From positions 7,367,759 to 7,431,758 of the forward strand of contig CM041551.1 of NCBI GenBank assembly GCA_023238725.1: a stretch of DNA of 64,000 nucleotides, read 5' to 3'. The notes beneath the pieces are model-generated. The model was not told the DNA's origin. It saw only the letters and a list, made by a program, of their open reading frames with translations, and did no database searches. Positions 12,405 to 25,369 of the stretch are shown here, in pieces (within the stretch, counting starts at the first letter, position 1; each line of letters opens with the position of its first letter). The position numbers were made by a program, and so were the translations under genes. The DNA is from Scortum barcoo (Eukaryota > Chordata > Actinopteri > Centrarchiformes > Terapontidae).

Positions 12405-12879
12405 AGACGAGACGTGAGGAAATTGATTTTGCTGTGTTCTTCAGTCATCAGCTCCCTGACAGCTGAGAGCTCACACCTGTTTGTGCTCTGCAGGTCAAAA
12501 TATAGAAATATGTTTTTAGAAAATCCCAGCTGGACACACCGAGGATGGAGGAACCAAGCAGTTACTTTTGGGACTTCTGCCAGCAGACTAAATTCATTGG
12601 TTTTTTTTGTGTTTTTGTCTTCTGGATACAGATTTTTGACCAAAAGTCACATTGTAGGAGATCTCTGAGGAAAAATTCAAAGATATTCAAATATTTATAT
12701 CAGCCTGCTGCATGATGTTAGTGTTTTATGTATGATGTCAGTATATAACATTGACTACAGAAGCTGATGGTATGATCATGAACGACTCACAGGGTGTCAA
12801 GTGGAAATGAAGACTTGTTGTCTTTTGCAGTGTTTAGCTGCATAAATCTGTTTGTTTTTATGTGACAGAGCTGAGCAAG

Positions 12880-14090
12880 AAAATCTTGACTGGATCTGTT
12901 ACTAATATTTTATTATCAACTTTAAAAGTGCAAAGTAGATAAGAAATTGTTGTATGAATAAATATAAATTTTATATCATCAAGAGCTGAGAGAAAAGAGC
13001 AGGAACTAAATGAAAAGTAAGCAACAGTCCGGTATGAGAGAACAAAGTCTCAGTCCGGTAAAAGCAGCCGATCAAATGTCGGCTCTTCTTGGTCCTCGTC
13101 CGTCCTCGTAGTCCGAGATGTTGCGGATTATTTAAGAACCCACCTGTTTGTTTTTATGTGACTGTCAGGTAAATAGGCACAGACTGAAGTGAGAAAAAAG
13201 TCTCATTCAGTAAAAGCAGCCGATCAAATGTCGGGTCTTCTTAGTCTCATCACTGGTATTGACCGAAAAGGCTCCGCTCATCGAGATTTGTTGTATTAAA
13301 AAGATGGCTGCTCTGTGTGCACTGCAGCTTCTGTCCACCTCCAACAGCTCACCTATGGCAAAGATGGTTTTGCTCCTCCTGCTGAAGCTGTTGGACGACG
13401 ACTGATGCACATGTGTTTGTTGAAAGGACACTGACAGATATGAGGAGAGAGTAAGAAACATTTTACTGCTTGAATTGAGTCCGCTTTGATCAGAGCACGA
13501 ACTGACACTGAGAGATCTACTTGAAGTGACAGAAAAACATCAGATGATTCCCTGAATGGGACCAACTTGATCTAATGTCATGCTGTTGAAGGATCATTAA
13601 AAGTGATGACATTATAGTTTGGAGAAATGGGGAAACTGAATTATCCAGAAGATGTAAGAGTGAAGCCTGGAGAGGCACGTCCATGTCTTCAGTGCATTAT
13701 AATTCCACGATTGTTTGTGGAAAATAATGTCATTTTGTACTGTAAATAAAGAGAATATATCAAAAAGATTAACAGACAGAAGAGAGAGAGACGCAACTGA
13801 ACCCACCAGCATCGTCAGGCTGAAGGTGAGTTTTATGTTTTTAATATATTCTTGCAAGAAGATGAGCCTTATTGTTTTTTGTGTTTTTGTCTGGATATGT
13901 CGGAGATCTCTGAGGAAGAATTCAAAGCAGCCTGCTGCTTTATATCATCCAGAATGTTGCGGATTATGAGTGTAAGACCGTGACTGTCAGGACTGGTATG
14001 AGTGACCTGAAGCTTCAGCGACACAGACAACATTATAGGAAACTGAATTATGATTCCACGATGGAAAATAATGATTTTGACTGTAAATAA
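12880..14090 (+). pseudogene. Second, scrambled copy of the V-set receptor with a terminal exon
   Basis: Blocks of the preceding gene recur in the same order but shortened: its 5' flank (12,890-13,120), the leader start MAKMVLLLLL at 13,355 running into a stop, and the V-exon end TSIVRLK at about 13,800. A clean open stretch follows an AG at 13,951-13,952: 13,953-14,090, 45 codons and TAA, starting NVADYECKTV and ending NNDFDCK. It looks like a last cytoplasmic exon. Between 13,600 and 13,770, bases of that terminal exon alternate with bases of the V exon. No function can be assigned to the tail. Confidence 0.45.
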
Positions 14091-14425
14091 AGAGAACTGA
14101 ACATGTTAATAAGTGACCGAGTGTGTGCTCAGCTGGATGAGGACTCACGAGTGATACAGATCAGAAGCAGATACTTATAGTGAGATACAATCAGGAAAAC
14201 TGTGAAAGATTATCATGGGACAAATGTGTTGAACCCAAAGGCATGGTGAGAAGGGGCTCCTCAGGCGCAGGGTCCTGACACCCCTCCTAGTAGATTGGTT
14301 CAGCATTACATCGTCTTTATGCCAGAAAGGAATGTGACAAGAAGACAATTCAACAGACTGTCATGGTTTAGGATTAAAACTGTCATGGTTTAGGCTCACT
14401 TAAAACCAGTCAGAGACATCCTTGT

Positions 14426-14464
14426 GATGACGGCTCGTCTTCCTGTGGTAAGACGACCGTCATC
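14426..14464. repeat. Imperfect 15-bp hairpin
   Basis: GATGACGG-C-TCGTCTT, an eight-base loop, then AAGACGACCGTCATC. One unpaired C interrupts the stem. It could be a transposon end or an RNA hairpin; no run of U follows and no gene context explains it. Confidence 0.4.
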
Positions 14465-15819
14465 AGTCAGTCTTTCTTTTAAAGGTCTTTCTCAGAAAGG
14501 ATACTAATTTAAAGGTTTAATAGGAGGCCTTGTTAGGCCTGGTTCTTCTAACATTGTATAAGACAATAGTGAAATGTTACGTTATACATGGACAACATAA
14601 AGGCAGATATACACTTAGGTTCATTTATTGATCATAAAAATAAAGTGTTTTTGTAAATTGTAAACCAATTATAATAGTGCAAAGGAATGTAATAGAGTAC
14701 TCTTTATACATGATGTAATGCAGTAGTTTTACTTGCAATTGAAGTTGGAAATATTCCATTACATAGTTTGTGTGTTGGAAGAAATGTTGATGGATATTTT
14801 CCTGTTTGGTCCACAGACCCACAGTCTCTTAGACGTGCAAAGAATTTATGGGTGTGTGTTTATGTGTGTGTCTCTTGGACATTGCGCCCTGTCTTTCACC
14901 CAGCACACGTGACAAACAGTCTTTGGAGGATTTGGAGTGACCTCTTCCTGCAGTAGCTTGTAAACTCCACCACATTGTGCTCATGTGGCCAGGATTGTTT
15001 GACTCTGCAGGATTTTCTTATTTTTGAAGAAAGAAATATGAAACCAGAAAGGTGTGAGTATGGTTTTGAAGTCATTTACTGGATGTGTTTCGGGGTGTAA
15101 AATGTCACGTTAATGATTAACATTAACAATGTTAAAAAACACACATGATTATTAAAAAAAATATTCAAAATAAACATGTAAACATGTCTGGTTAGCTCTC
15201 GACAAATAATTATCAGAACTCAAAATGATTCAGATTTAAATGTTCAATTCTTGATTTCTTCCTGTGATTGAACTGATGTGAGAAAAAAGTCATCCTTCAT
15301 TTTGGAAGTTAAACTGAATGCTTACTCAGCAGGTCAGCAGCTCTCCGTGATGCTGCTTTGCTCGTACCTGTATCAGACCATTTATCACTAATTCTATCAC
15401 TTGTTTATATTTGTATATACATATCTAGGTGACTTCAAAATTAAATGTAATAAAAAGCAATTGAAGTGAACAAAGCATTTTGATCACTTACTTTCTCTCA
15501 TCAGCACGATGTCATCAGAGCAGTGGTGATAAAGACTGTGCACAACAACAAAGAGTCTGTGGTGCACGTGTGAAATAGCATTTATCTCATCTTTGGTTGT
15601 TAACCAGAAAAAGTTGAACCATTAAACACAAGAGTGCACTATGACAGTAGATATCCTTTTCACTTCTACAAGGAAACTTTCTTTCATGAACAAAGTACAG
15701 AAAAATAAGCAGAGAACTATAATTAAAAAGAGGAAGTTGGTTTGTGGTTTCTGTGGACGGGTCCCTCTGCAGGATCGTCATAGCGACTGTAGCCGCACAG
15801 CTCTCAGAAACAAAATATT
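14465..15819. other. Intergenic stretch, no gene recognised
   Basis: AT-rich sequence with only short open frames and no matching pairs of splice sites around a recognisable domain. It leads into the 5' block of the plus-strand Siglec-like gene. Confidence 0.4.
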
Positions 15820-18800
15820 TTGATCAGTCCAGACTTGTGCTTGTTGTCCACGTTTGAACAAGATGTGAGCAGGAAGATGAAGACTTGTTATATTTCTGGA
15901 GTGTTTCAGTCGTGTGATATCAAGTTTGAATCAACACGTCTGTTTTCTTTTATATTACAGCAGCTTAGCAGGGAAGTCGGTTGCTGGATCTGTTGCAGTT
16001 CTGCTGAAATTCACAAATTTCACCTGATTTGAAAACAAATTGTTTCTCCATTTTAGCTGCAGCCTTGTTTGGTAAGATCAAATGTTTCTTTTTATTTCCT
16101 GGTTTTTGTGGACACTGAAAAAGACTTTTAAAGCTTTTATTTTTAAAAGATTTTAGCTTTTATTGGTTGAGTTTTGTGTTGTTAGAAGGTCCCATAACCC
16201 TCAAAGTCAGAGACATTTCTTCAGCAACACTTCATTTAAACGTTAAGCTTAAACTGATTGGGTCATTTTGTTTTTGTTTTGATATTTAAAACATTTTCAG
16301 TGAACACTCTTTATATTTTATTAATCACTACTTATAACACAGTAACATTTGGTTGTTTGTGCCAAGTTCCTTGTTTGACCGTGTGAATTTGAGGTTGCTG
16401 TAAAAGAACATAAATGATTTGTTTAAAAGTTGATTTAGATTAAAATATTGAAAAGTAACTTTTTTCATCAAATCCAGGTGATGAGTGTGGTTGCAGTCCT
16501 GTGTGTGAATATGGTGACAGCCAACATGTTACTGAGTGTCTTCTTTCTTTCAGGTGAGCTGTTTGTTCACTCACTTTGATTTGGAGACGTTCATCATTTA
16601 CAGTTTGGACTTCATTTAGAAACAAAGCAGAAAGAGCAGTGCAGATAGACTTACTTTTTCCAGCTCTTCATGTCCTGACTGCAAAGTCAAATGTTTTATA
16701 CTGACATCGTTAAAAGGACAGAAAAAGGACCAAACATGCTGCTGAACTGTAGTTTGTGTATCATGAACTTTCTCTTCATGTTGATCATGAGTCTGCCTTT
16801 ACAGGTGCATCGGCTGCTTGTACTGAGACAGCAGGCCTCTTCATTACTGCACCAAAGAAGATGGAAGCACTGAGTGGATCCTGTTTGCTAATCCCATGTA
16901 ACTTTAGAGCTGAAAACAGGACAAGAAGAGTTTGACAACAGAAGAGAAACCTTCGGAGTGTGGATTAAAAATGACTCCAAAGTTTAGGAAAAATCGAAAC
17001 AATGTGGTTTTCAACAGCAGTCAGACAGTTAACATCTATACAATGAATATTACTGGAAACCTGCGTCAGAAAAACTGCACCACTTTATTTTACAATTTAC
17101 TCAGAAATTACACTGACACATACTACTTCAGAATAGAGAACAAACCATTCATGGCAAACAGCTTCTTGTGATCCTCTTCAGATATCAGTTAAAGGTAAGA
17201 GAGTTTTGTTAATCATTTTCAGATTTAAATCAGTCTCTTTCTCTCTAACAACACACTTTGTTATCATATATGATATATTTCATCATAAATCTAACTGTCA
17301 GTTAGTGCACTCTCGTGTTTAACTTTGCATTCAACTTTCAAATTGAACTGGTTAAAACCAAAGATGAGATAAATGTCAACTTTGGAATTTCAAACCTGAA
17401 TAAGTGTTTGTTTTTTTTGGTGCAACTTTTTGTATTTCTGTAATATTTGTATTAAATATGTTTGAATTAAAACCACAGACTCTCCTGCGAGCCCCAGAAT
17501 TGAGATCTCAGGTGATCTGAAGGAGAAGGAGTCTGTCACTATAACCTGCTCAGCTCTCACTCCCTGTCCACACTCCCCTCCTAAACTCACCTGGAATCTC
17601 CAACAACACTCTCACAACAAAATAGAGGAAAACACAGATCGAAGCTTTACAACTAAAATCCAGAAGAACATCACTCTGACAGACAAACATGATGGATACA
17701 ACATCACCTGTTCTGCCACATATCCTGTGAAAGAAGGTGTCAAGACAGCAGAGGAGACAAAGACTCTCAGTGTTTCATGTGAGACTTTTAATTTCTTTTT
17801 TTAATAAGATGACAGCAGGCAGTACAAAACGGGAAGTTTTTAAGATCCTACTTCATGTTATAAAATTGGACTCAGTGAGGAGCTCCTGAGTGTGATGGTA
17901 CTCCAACCCAGAGTGTGCTGTTGCAGCAGAGGCTGACCTTTGACCTTTTATGAAGAGAGATTAAGAAAAAATTAATCACCCATCTTTGGAGAGATCATTG
18001 TGGTGTATAATATTGGTCTCCTTGGTTACTGATTCACCTCAAATTCACCATGCAGTTCTTCTTTCTCTCACTTTTTTCTCATAACTTTGAAATCTCTCCA
18101 TGTCCCAAATCTTTCAGACCCTCCCAGCGACACGATGGTGGTCATCAGTCCGACTGATCCGGTGTCAGTTGGCAGTGTGGTGAACCTGACTTGCTCCTGC
18201 AGAGGAAAGCCCTGCTGTTGTTCACTTTTTGTGGTTCATGATCAGCGATGGCACTGACGGCAGACTGGAGCTGATCAGAGCTGATACACAGGTTTATGGC
18301 TTCACAGTGAGCGACAGTGATCGAGGCAGGTTGTTCTATTGTGGATGCAGAAATGATGTGGACCTGCAGCTATCGACAAGACGTCAGCTGATATTTGAAG
18401 GTAACTGCAGGAATTATGGTGTGTAAAGTGTTAAGAAGGAGCAAAGATGTTTAGAAGGTGACCATGCTGTTGTGTTGCAGGTGATCAACGGACTCAACTG
18501 GTTGGTGTCCACGTTATAGTGAAGATCCTGGGAATCATAATGCTCGTCAGTGTGTTGCTCATCTTTGAGTGGTGACACAAACTTTTCTGTCATATGATCA
18601 TTTGCAGCTGCAGACTAATTGGTCTAATTTTAAATGTGGTTTGGTTTTATGAGACAGATCAATATCGTAACAGCATGAACAAATCAAATCTTGTTATTTT
18701 CTTTCAGCTGGTTTAGATCAAGACATTCCACCAAACCAATGAAGGTAACCTACTGGACTGGGAGAGGTTGATCATGGAGGGGAGCGTTGGTGCTAGGTGT

Positions 18801-19097
18801 TAACTCGTTCTTTGGAGGTCTAATTTTGTCCTTCTGTAATGTGGGTGTAGTGAGCTTCTGTGGCACTAACACAACTGTAACACACACTGTGCTGACAACA
18901 TATCATTTCATTTCTAGAGGACACAGTAGAAGGACACATCAACAGCAACATGTCATCTTGAGTCTCAAGGAGAGGGGGAAGATGTCATGTTCACTACGAG
19001 CAGAACGACATACTGTGTGGTCTCTGCTGTATTCATCTCTTACTCTTTGTTTCTGTGCTTTCAGTGTGACACTTACAATGAAGTGAAAGTGAAATAG
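15820..19097 (+). CDS. Siglec-like type B receptor, gene 2 (inverted copy)
   Basis: 5' block 15,840-16,032. Exons: leader 16,481-16,553 (MSVVAVLCVN, then MLLSVFFLS, phase 1); V-set 16,805-17,194 (CLLIPCNF, VWIKND, KNCTTLFYN, YYFRIE); C2 17,479-17,778 (300 nt, in frame; ITCSALTPCPHSPPKLTW); second Ig 18,118-18,400; transmembrane 18,481-18,571 (VIVKILGIIMLVSVLLIFE, with Lys inside); WFRSRHS linker 18,708-18,744; last exon 19,065-19,097 (CDTYNEVKVK, stop). The Arg of YYFRIE sits where Siglecs bind sialic acid, and KNC matches the E-strand Cys of Siglec V domains. The second Ig exon (TMVVISPTDP, LFYCGC) differs clearly from the one in the minus-strand genes. The V exon has three +1 indels and the second Ig exon one, so this is either a recent pseudogene or an assembly with errors. 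Polyadenylation motifs lie near 19,180 and 19,310. Confidence 0.7.
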
Positions 19098-20599
19098 TTT
19101 TTCTTAAGATAAGCAAATACAAAAGGGTATTTCCTTTAAACATGTCCTGCTCTGCTTCTTTGTTCAAGTCAGCCTAAAATAAAAGTAAAAATATCGTCTT
19201 TAATCATTTATCGCATGTTGAACTGATTATTATTACCTGATTTTTTAATTTGATGTCAAAAAGATGCTTTGTAATTAACTGCCATTGCATGCATGTGAAG
19301 TGTGTTTAATGAAATAAAAATAAAGCTTTTCATGCAGCAGAAAGTGTTTAAGATGAAAGCATTTTATCACTTTGTGTTAACAGGTGTACACACAGGCTTA
19401 CAACCCTAAAAACTGATCTCAAAACAAGCAACAAAAAAAAGTTTTAAGTAGATGAGCTGGATCCAACATCAGGTCCTTCTGCCTTCCTCTGACATGAGTT
19501 TTTACATTACTTGTGTATGAAACATGCTCTGAAAAGAGTTTTCAGCACTTGATTCTGACAGGCCAAGAAGAAAATAACAAAAGACAGATTTTAGCTCAGA
19601 TGTCACTGCGCTCAGAAGTCCTGTGAGCTGGTGTGAGGATTACGCTTCTACACTGCCACCAAGTGTACTGACCCAAAAACACAGCAGAGATCACATTCAC
19701 ACTTTTAATGACACAATTTTACAGAGCTTAAAAGGGCAAATATAATATATTTCCTAGTAAGTAAAGTAAATAAGTAAACATTTTTATTTTATATGTTTGA
19801 CTTGAAAAGACAGATAAAGTGGCTCAAGGTGTATAATTTTCAGAAACTTTTCCAGTTGCTAAATTTTCTATATATTATCTATAGCATTATTTCCTGAGGT
19901 ATAACAAGGGTAGGTAAATGTGTGCACAATAAAACCACAGCTGTGCCATAAATTCTGCCCTTAACATCTTTTCTCCTGCCTAGTTTACATTTAAGAGGGG
20001 GCAGAAGATCCAAAACACCTTTCAACATAACAAAGTCCAGCACAGCACCACCTCTAACTATGATCTCGCCACAGTAAATGATGTACAGTGGATGGCAAAG
20101 CTGAACAAGGAATTAACAGCAGACACAGATGCCACCAGGTGGAAGTAAACTGTTACTACACAGGACAAAAGAAGACTCACTCAAACAGAGTATGTGATGG
20201 CTACCTTCATCTTATTAAAGCTTTGTGGGGTTCATATTGAAAAAATATTGATTCAATTCATGTATAGGTCACTTGTGAGTATCTTCAGTTGTAAGAAACA
20301 TTAAAAAGGAGGGACAAGTTATTTTCTGTTAAGAAGTATTGATCCTGTCTATTGATCTTGTCCAAAAAGTGGATGGTCTCATTCAGTAGTCCGGCATGTT
20401 TCTGTGAATTTGGCTGGTTCTGCCAATAACACTTATCCCCACATGTTTCACAGACCTAAGACATATGTAAAGCAGAAAAGTATTAGTAAAACTCTAAACA
20501 AGAGTCAAATATGATATGATAGAACCTAATCTTTTAGTAATATCCACCAATATCCTATTACTTCCTTTATTTTTATTAAGTCCATCCATCCTGTTGCAT

Positions 20600-20660
20600 A
20601 TACTCAGTGGACACTTTGTTAGGTACACCTGTACAATCTGATGCAATCAAATGCAACTGC
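20600..20660. repeat. Probable dispersed teleost repeat fragment
   Basis: ACTCAGTGGACACTTTGTTA followed by GGTACACCTGTACAATCTGA resembles a motif seen at the ends of many interspersed elements in fish genomes. The family is given from memory of the motif only and no terminal repeats could be defined here. Confidence 0.35.
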
Positions 20661-20835
20661 CCAGCCAAAAAATCTACCTTAATAAGGTATACTGTAAAGC
20701 TAAGTTTGTCCCATGGGCCTAACATACCCCGGGCATATAAGCCAGAGTAGAGCCAATCCTTCAGCAGATGTCTTCTGCAAAACACACCTCTACTTTGAGT
20801 TTTTAGTCTCATATAAATGTAGCACAGTTTAAGTC

Positions 20836-21010
20836 ATATTTAATATACATTTAATTTATTTTATTTTATTTTATTTTATTTTTTATATATATATATTATT
20901 ATTTTTTATATATATTTAATATTTAATATACAAATTTATTTTATTTTATTTCATTTTATTTTATTTATATATATATATATATATTATTATTATTATATAT
21001 ATTTAATATT
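20836..21010. repeat. Low-complexity (TTTTA)n and (TA)n tract
   Basis: Alternating TTTTA pentamers and TA dinucleotide runs, present twice in succession (20,855-20,940 and 20,940-21,010). Prone to slippage and to misassembly. Confidence 0.85.
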
Positions 21011-24000
21011 CCAGTCAAAGAGCTGGGTTGTAACAATTTACATAGTTGGCATCTTAGACAAAAAGAAAGATTTATTCTTCCCACTATCCACCTTGCACTT
21101 TCTGAATCCACACAATTGGAATAAAATCTCAGGTTTTAATGTAGAGCAGTGACAGTTTGATTGTCTAGGAGATTTAATTCTTTCAATTTTTTTTCCTAAT
21201 ATTCAAAACAGCCGTTCCTGGAAGCGTCTGAAAAGAAAATGCTGAAACCTGGCCCGGTCCGTACACAGGGCTTTGTCTGCAGACAGAGGAGCACGTCAGC
21301 AGAGACATTGTGACGGGTGCAAGACAGCTGGGAATGAGACTCTCAACACAGATTGGTATGTCCCACCCTGGTAGCAAAACAATGCCCTCAAGGTTAGAGC
21401 GGCACTCCAAACATGAGGTGTGGAGCTGTGAAAGCTGAGTGATGAGGAGTGTGGGGCAACATGGTACATAGGTCGTTAGACTTTCTCCAGTCATATGTAG
21501 ACCACATTATCACCTTGTAGAGAAACTGCACACTTTCCCTGAAGCCCATTATAAATCACAGCTCTCTTGAACTTTAAGTAATAAATTCAAACCTGCAGGG
21601 CTGAGCTCAGCACCTTCATATTTACATCACAACTGGTTGATATAATTTGGAAGCCAGCTTAAAATATCTTGTGTGACATGTATGCGTATGCTTACTTTTA
21701 CTTGCAACTGCTTCCTGCTAATTCTTGGATAGATTGACATGACATTTTGTGCAGAACGCCCTGGTTTGCACATGATGGTGAATAACCTTTCTGGTTCTTG
21801 ACCTGAAGTGACATTTGTAGTTAATTCTACAGTAGTTTTAGTTAACAGTATTGTAGTTAATTCTCCCCACAACTGCTGGATAGATACTCTGAAATGTGGT
21901 ATTAAATGGTAACTGTAAATTCTAATTTGTAATTTGTTTATCATCAAAAATCTGCAAAATGAATGAATAACAAACTTCTGTTTATCATCAAAAATCTGTA
22001 TAGTGTGCATTTTTGGATGAAATTCTCATCTGCCTCATGCAATAATGAAATTCTCATCTGCCTCAGCTGTAATTTGTTAAACATCTCCATCTCTCCTCCT
22101 TCGGTGACCGATAAATAACAAATGTTAGCATGTTCATTTCTTAAACTGACGGGAGGAGGGATTAGATTAACTGAGTGCAGAGGGAAGCATTTTTGAATGA
22201 ATGGGCAAGTGTTGAAATTGGAGCAATGGAGGAGGCGAGTCATCTCTGAATTTGCTTTTGGCTTTACACTTTTAATAGGCTGTTGGGCAAATAGACCAAA
22301 AAATGTAAAATATCTTTTTCCATGATATTTATTAAGATTTGTCTCTACCACTTTGGTCACACAAGTTAATCTTACACATTATGCTGTAAAAGTCCCCATT
22401 ATCCTTAATTCAGACATTAAATTAATTTTAATCAGCCGTCAGTCTGATGCACATGATATTAGCATACATGTCAGAGGATTAAATTTAATGATTACAGTAT
22501 CTCATGTAATAAAATTAAATAAGCATATATAACCCCTGTATTACAATTAGAGCATATTATAAAAAATCCAGAATCACCATTTCCCCCCATTAATTTAATA
22601 ACACACACACACGATCACAATTAAACATCTGAGAGGGACACCATCTCTCCAGAAGGAATCCTTCGGTTATCTTTTTCAGTAGAAAGAAACAGTGCCAGGC
22701 CAAAAAGAAGGAGTGTGGAGTTACAGTATGAAGTAGCTGTTCGTGCCAAAATAGAAAGTGGTGAATTGGCCCCGCTGAATCAACATAATGAATAATTTAA
22801 TCTTTGTTTGTTAAGTCCTCTCAAAAGCAAATGAAACAAAAAATGCAAAAGTGCTGAAAGGAGTTAGAGCAAAGCCTTTTTGATATTATCAAAATAAGAA
22901 GTCAAGCTCTCAAAATGGCCTTTTGTTTATTTAGAGGGTCAGATGGACAACTTAAAGAAAAAAAACAACATGAAGTGTCTTAGTGTAGAGTCAGGCCACC
23001 CCGAGCCTCCAGAACAGCCTCAGTCCTCTTTTGCTGTTAACTATTAGAGAGGATGAACATTCCTCCACAAGGTGGATTTAGCCGTTACACAACCGTTTAT
23101 CTAACAGTAATACAGTGATTCAAGATCTCTTTTGGAAGAGATGACCTAAGCATAACAAATGGACAGAAAAACACACACACAAACATGCAAAATGACATAC
23201 AGAATCAGAGACAGACACTCACAAAAGACTTAAAGATAAAAGTTTATACTGTATCTTTTGGTCTTAGATGGCGGTGGACTGACTTATTGTCTTACATGTT
23301 TGTCAAAATCTTTCGAGGTAAATCTGGTGACATAGCTGATATATTTTCACACCTGAAACAGCAGAGAATCTCTAAGTTGTTTCAGGTGGCAGTTTTATAA
23401 TGCACTGCTGATTTACTGTGTGGTAAAAGAATGAGAATGTATTGCAGAGGGCATTTTAGATAAGGGAAGCAATGTGAGGGCTAACAGGAAGTGTAGGTTG
23501 TGACTAAGTTTGATGTTGTGTGTACTGAGGCTTAGGACCTGAAGCTTATCTCTGTGACAAAAGAGCATGTCCCCTCAACTGTGGGTGTTGAAAGAATCCT
23601 TTTGGACCTTTATTTGGACACTTAGAAGAGTTAGATAGAGATTTATCTACACAATTTTTTATTAAAATCATTCAAAGAAAAAAAATCTGAAGTGAGAGGT
23701 CTTGGATACATAGTTTTTGTATTTAAGGCTTAAAGGGAGATTCATCCATGTCATCAGTAATGATCTGACTGAGAGACAGATGAACAAAAATAATCAAAAT
23801 CACTGTGGCAGAGGTTGAAATATCTTCTGAGACAAATTATCTTTAAAGGAACCTTGTAGGCAGCTTTACACTTCACATGGTGCTTCACATAACAGAAATA
23901 ATTGGTGTTGATCTTCCCATCTAATTCTTTGAGCCCCGGGTTCCAAAAAGGTCAATCTATTCCTTTATTTGGAACTGAATATAGAAGAGATATAGATAGA

Positions 24001-25340
24001 GATTTTTTATTAAAATCTTTGACACGAAAAAAAACACAATGTTGTCCTTTTACCTTGTTTTTGTATTTAACTGTTTTTTTTTAATAAATAGCTACTATTA
24101 TACTATATTATACTATATTGTTTTAATGAATATTTAAAGATAATAGCCAGCCCCTTGACACAAATACAAAACATTCAACAAATCTTAAACTGTGTACTCT
24201 TCATGATGAGTCAATCTATTCCTTTAAACTCTTTAAACTGTTTCGTTCTCTTTAACCAAATTCTTAATTCACTGAAAAGAATACAGACCTCTAATCTAAT
24301 ATAAATTTTAAATAGCAAAGATCAAATTAGAATAAACCACAAAACTACACAAAAACAAAACAATTCAAATATCTGGACTGTCAGCCACCTGCAGTTCCAT
24401 ATCTTTCTAAATTTCCAAACCAATTTTGAACAACAGACTCCAGGGCCACAGCTACATTAGGGAGCCTCATGCTCCATCATAATGTTTGCAGAAGGACACA
24501 AGACTTATTAAGGCAGCACAGCCCTTGATGTGTAAGTGAATGGTACGCTGGGTGCAGACAAGCAACTTCCAGACCTACAAGGGTGGAGAAAGTGGTGTCA
24601 AAAGGGCTTGTGCGCTTCTGAGGAGGTCTTGAGGTGTCCTCCTAAACTGTTAACATGATTTAAGGATCTCCTCTGTTAAGCAGTTATTACGGGCATTGAC
24701 CTGTTGTAATTCATAATGTCCATAGAGGGGTGGTAAGTGGGTTGACCCAAATGTATTTACTTACAGTATGGACACTTTGGAAGCAGGCAGCTGTCATGAC
24801 CCGATGTTTTATTTTAGATGGAGGAGGGCCAGCTGAGGTCCACTGGGAGGCAAACAAGGACTGGGAGAAGGTATCCAAGTAAAAAAATTCACAAGGATAT
24901 CTTTGTCTTCCAGGATAATGAAAGACAGACAATACTATTGTCTGTACAAAGCAGTGCTTATAGTAGTCGTGATAGACCAACACCTACAGAGATTTTTAGT
25001 TGAAATTAATATTATTACAAAAAACACATTTTTCTCTTTAGGTACTGACAAGAATAGATCCATATACACATTTCTTCTGATGACAAGTCTGGAAAGTGAC
25101 TTGATAAAATAAAATAAAATAAAATACATTATACTCCAGAATCATTCTAAACATTTAATTTCCTCAGACCTTGAAGGACAAAACAAAAATAGATGTCTTA
25201 ATTTCAGGTCCAATTACATGACAGTTATTGTTGTCCACTCCTATATTCCAAATACAGATCTCCTTTTTTTGATAAGTGTCTTTTGGTTTTTTTTGCTTTT
25301 GCCTTATACGGTGGTGGGATGTTGAGCTCTGCCTCTGGAT

Positions 25341-25350
25341 GTATAAAAAG
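25341..25350 (+). promoter_or_regulatory. TATA box of the myosin heavy chain gene
   Basis: TATAAAAAGA lies about 25-30 bp upstream of a short non-coding first exon that ends at a CAG|GTAGGT donor (25,395). A second untranslated exon (25,484-25,527) and the coding exon with ATG at 25,896 follow, the usual layout of fish fast-muscle MYH genes. Confidence 0.65.
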
Positions 25351-25369
25351 AGGGATTCAGAGAGGGCAG

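Larger units (their letters stand above)
19098..25336. other. AT-rich intergenic region, no gene recognised
   Basis: Six kilobases with only short open frames. It contains low-complexity DNA at 20,836-21,010, a dispersed-repeat-like piece near 20,600, a short CA tract near 22,605, and a degraded repeated motif (TAGAGATTT...TTTTTATTAAAATC) at about 23,636 and 23,997. Other open frames here have no domain or splice support. Confidence 0.45.

Noticed and set aside
12317..12643. 108-residue minus-strand open frame with Ig-like wording at its end (DDAGVFSC)
   Set aside because: It lies antisense to the end of the V-set exon of the plus-strand receptor and has no cysteine partner or splice sites. 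A shadow frame.
21627..22360. Two overlapping minus-strand open frames of 127 and 138 residues
   Set aside because: AT-rich, no domain, no splice signals, and internal duplication of a TTTATCATCAAAAATCTG run. Treated as chance.
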